A stretch of DNA of 5,469 nucleotides, taken from DASTPP01 sp035762175 (GTDB lineage Bacteria > Myxococcota_A > Polyangia > Polyangiales > Polyangiaceae). This document shows positions 5,319 through 5,469 of the stretch, in pieces. The stretch spans positions 1 to 5,469 of the forward strand of contig DASTPP010000258.1 of the NCBI GenBank assembly GCA_035762175.1, given 5' to 3'. The notes under the pieces are model-generated. The model had not been told where the DNA came from and did no database searches. It was given only the letters and a program-made list of their open reading frames with translations. Made by a program: the position numbers and the translations under genes. Each line of letters opens with the position of its first letter. Position 1 is the stretch's first letter.

Positions 5319-5469
5319 GAAGCGCCGGCGCAGGTGGTCGAAGCAGGTCGTGTCGACGACCCGGTAAAGAAAGCGCACGGGCCGCTCGCTCGCCGCGAGC
5401 TCGTCGCCGTGCCGCAAGAGGCGCACGAAGGCGTCTTGCAGCGCGTCGTCGGCGAGCGCCTCGTCGCGC
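5319..5469 (-). pseudogene. ECF-type sigma factor, region 2 fragment, cut at both ends
   Basis: Reading the minus strand inward from the right edge gives RDEALADDALQDAFVRLLRH, then GDELAASERPVRFLYRVVDT and TCFDHLRRRF. This matches sigma-70 family region 2, the part that binds core polymerase and melts the -10 element: the DALQDAFVRL helix, followed by the FLYRVVDTTCFDHLRRR segment that normally leads to the linker before region 4. The start is beyond the window. Inside the window the frame stays open to 4740, but after LRRRF it reads through repeat copy 2 as Arg/Pro-rich text and shows no region 4. The gene is therefore cut where the repeat begins. The family is fairly clear; the subgroup and target genes are unknown. 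Confidence 0.65.

Noticed and set aside
1..5469. tRNA, rRNA, CRISPR or riboswitch
   Set aside because: No cloverleaf with a TTCGA-type T-loop in proper context, no regularly spaced repeats and no recognised aptamer core were seen; the GGTTCGACC sequences at 400-430 lack acceptor and anticodon stems.

Overview
The window is very GC-rich. Its genes look like those of a soil myxobacterium (Myxococcota, Polyangiales-like): several lipoprotein signal peptides with short Cys-rich mature starts, an ATP-grasp ligase of the D-Ala-D-Ala ligase type, a stand-alone bacterial terpene synthase and an ECF-type sigma factor fragment. This placement is inferred from gene content and style, because no rRNA or marker gene is present.

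Layout. A lipoprotein start runs off the left edge on the minus strand (1-168). A divergent intergenic region with two 19-bp operator-like palindromes follows (169-574). Next is a plus-strand ATP-grasp ligase remnant (575-1200) carrying a frameshift, an internal deletion and a lost 3' end. It meets head-on, at about 1200, a minus-strand lipoprotein that has also lost its 3' end (1200-1449). An intact small Cys-rich lipoprotein lies at 1681-1986 on the minus strand. Then comes a frameshifted, C-terminally truncated IS5-family transposase on the plus strand (2173-2797). Its end merges into copy 1 of a roughly 110-bp GC-rich repeat (2792-2904). Beyond the repeat, on the minus strand, are a broken lipoprotein start (2905-3048) and an orphan 3' gene end (3174-3287), followed by an intact terpene synthase (3321-4388). 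From 4402 to 5200 no gene can be called with confidence. Copy 2 of the repeat, in the same orientation, lies at 5201-5311 and cuts off a sigma-factor region 2 fragment that runs off the right edge (5319-5469).

Reading. Only the terpene synthase and the 101-residue Cys-rich lipoprotein look complete. Each has a clear AGGAG ribosome binding site, and the synthase has every catalytic motif of its family at the expected spacing. Around them are gene ends and starts joined at abrupt junctions, two of which coincide with the repeat copies. The most interesting structure is therefore a terpene synthase bounded by direct repeats of about 110 bp, inside a decayed region with an IS remnant. This may be a repeat-bounded cassette or a recombination hot spot. 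A misassembled or low-quality contig would also produce several of these junctions and frameshifts and cannot be excluded from the sequence alone. I see no tRNA, rRNA, CRISPR array or complete operon.
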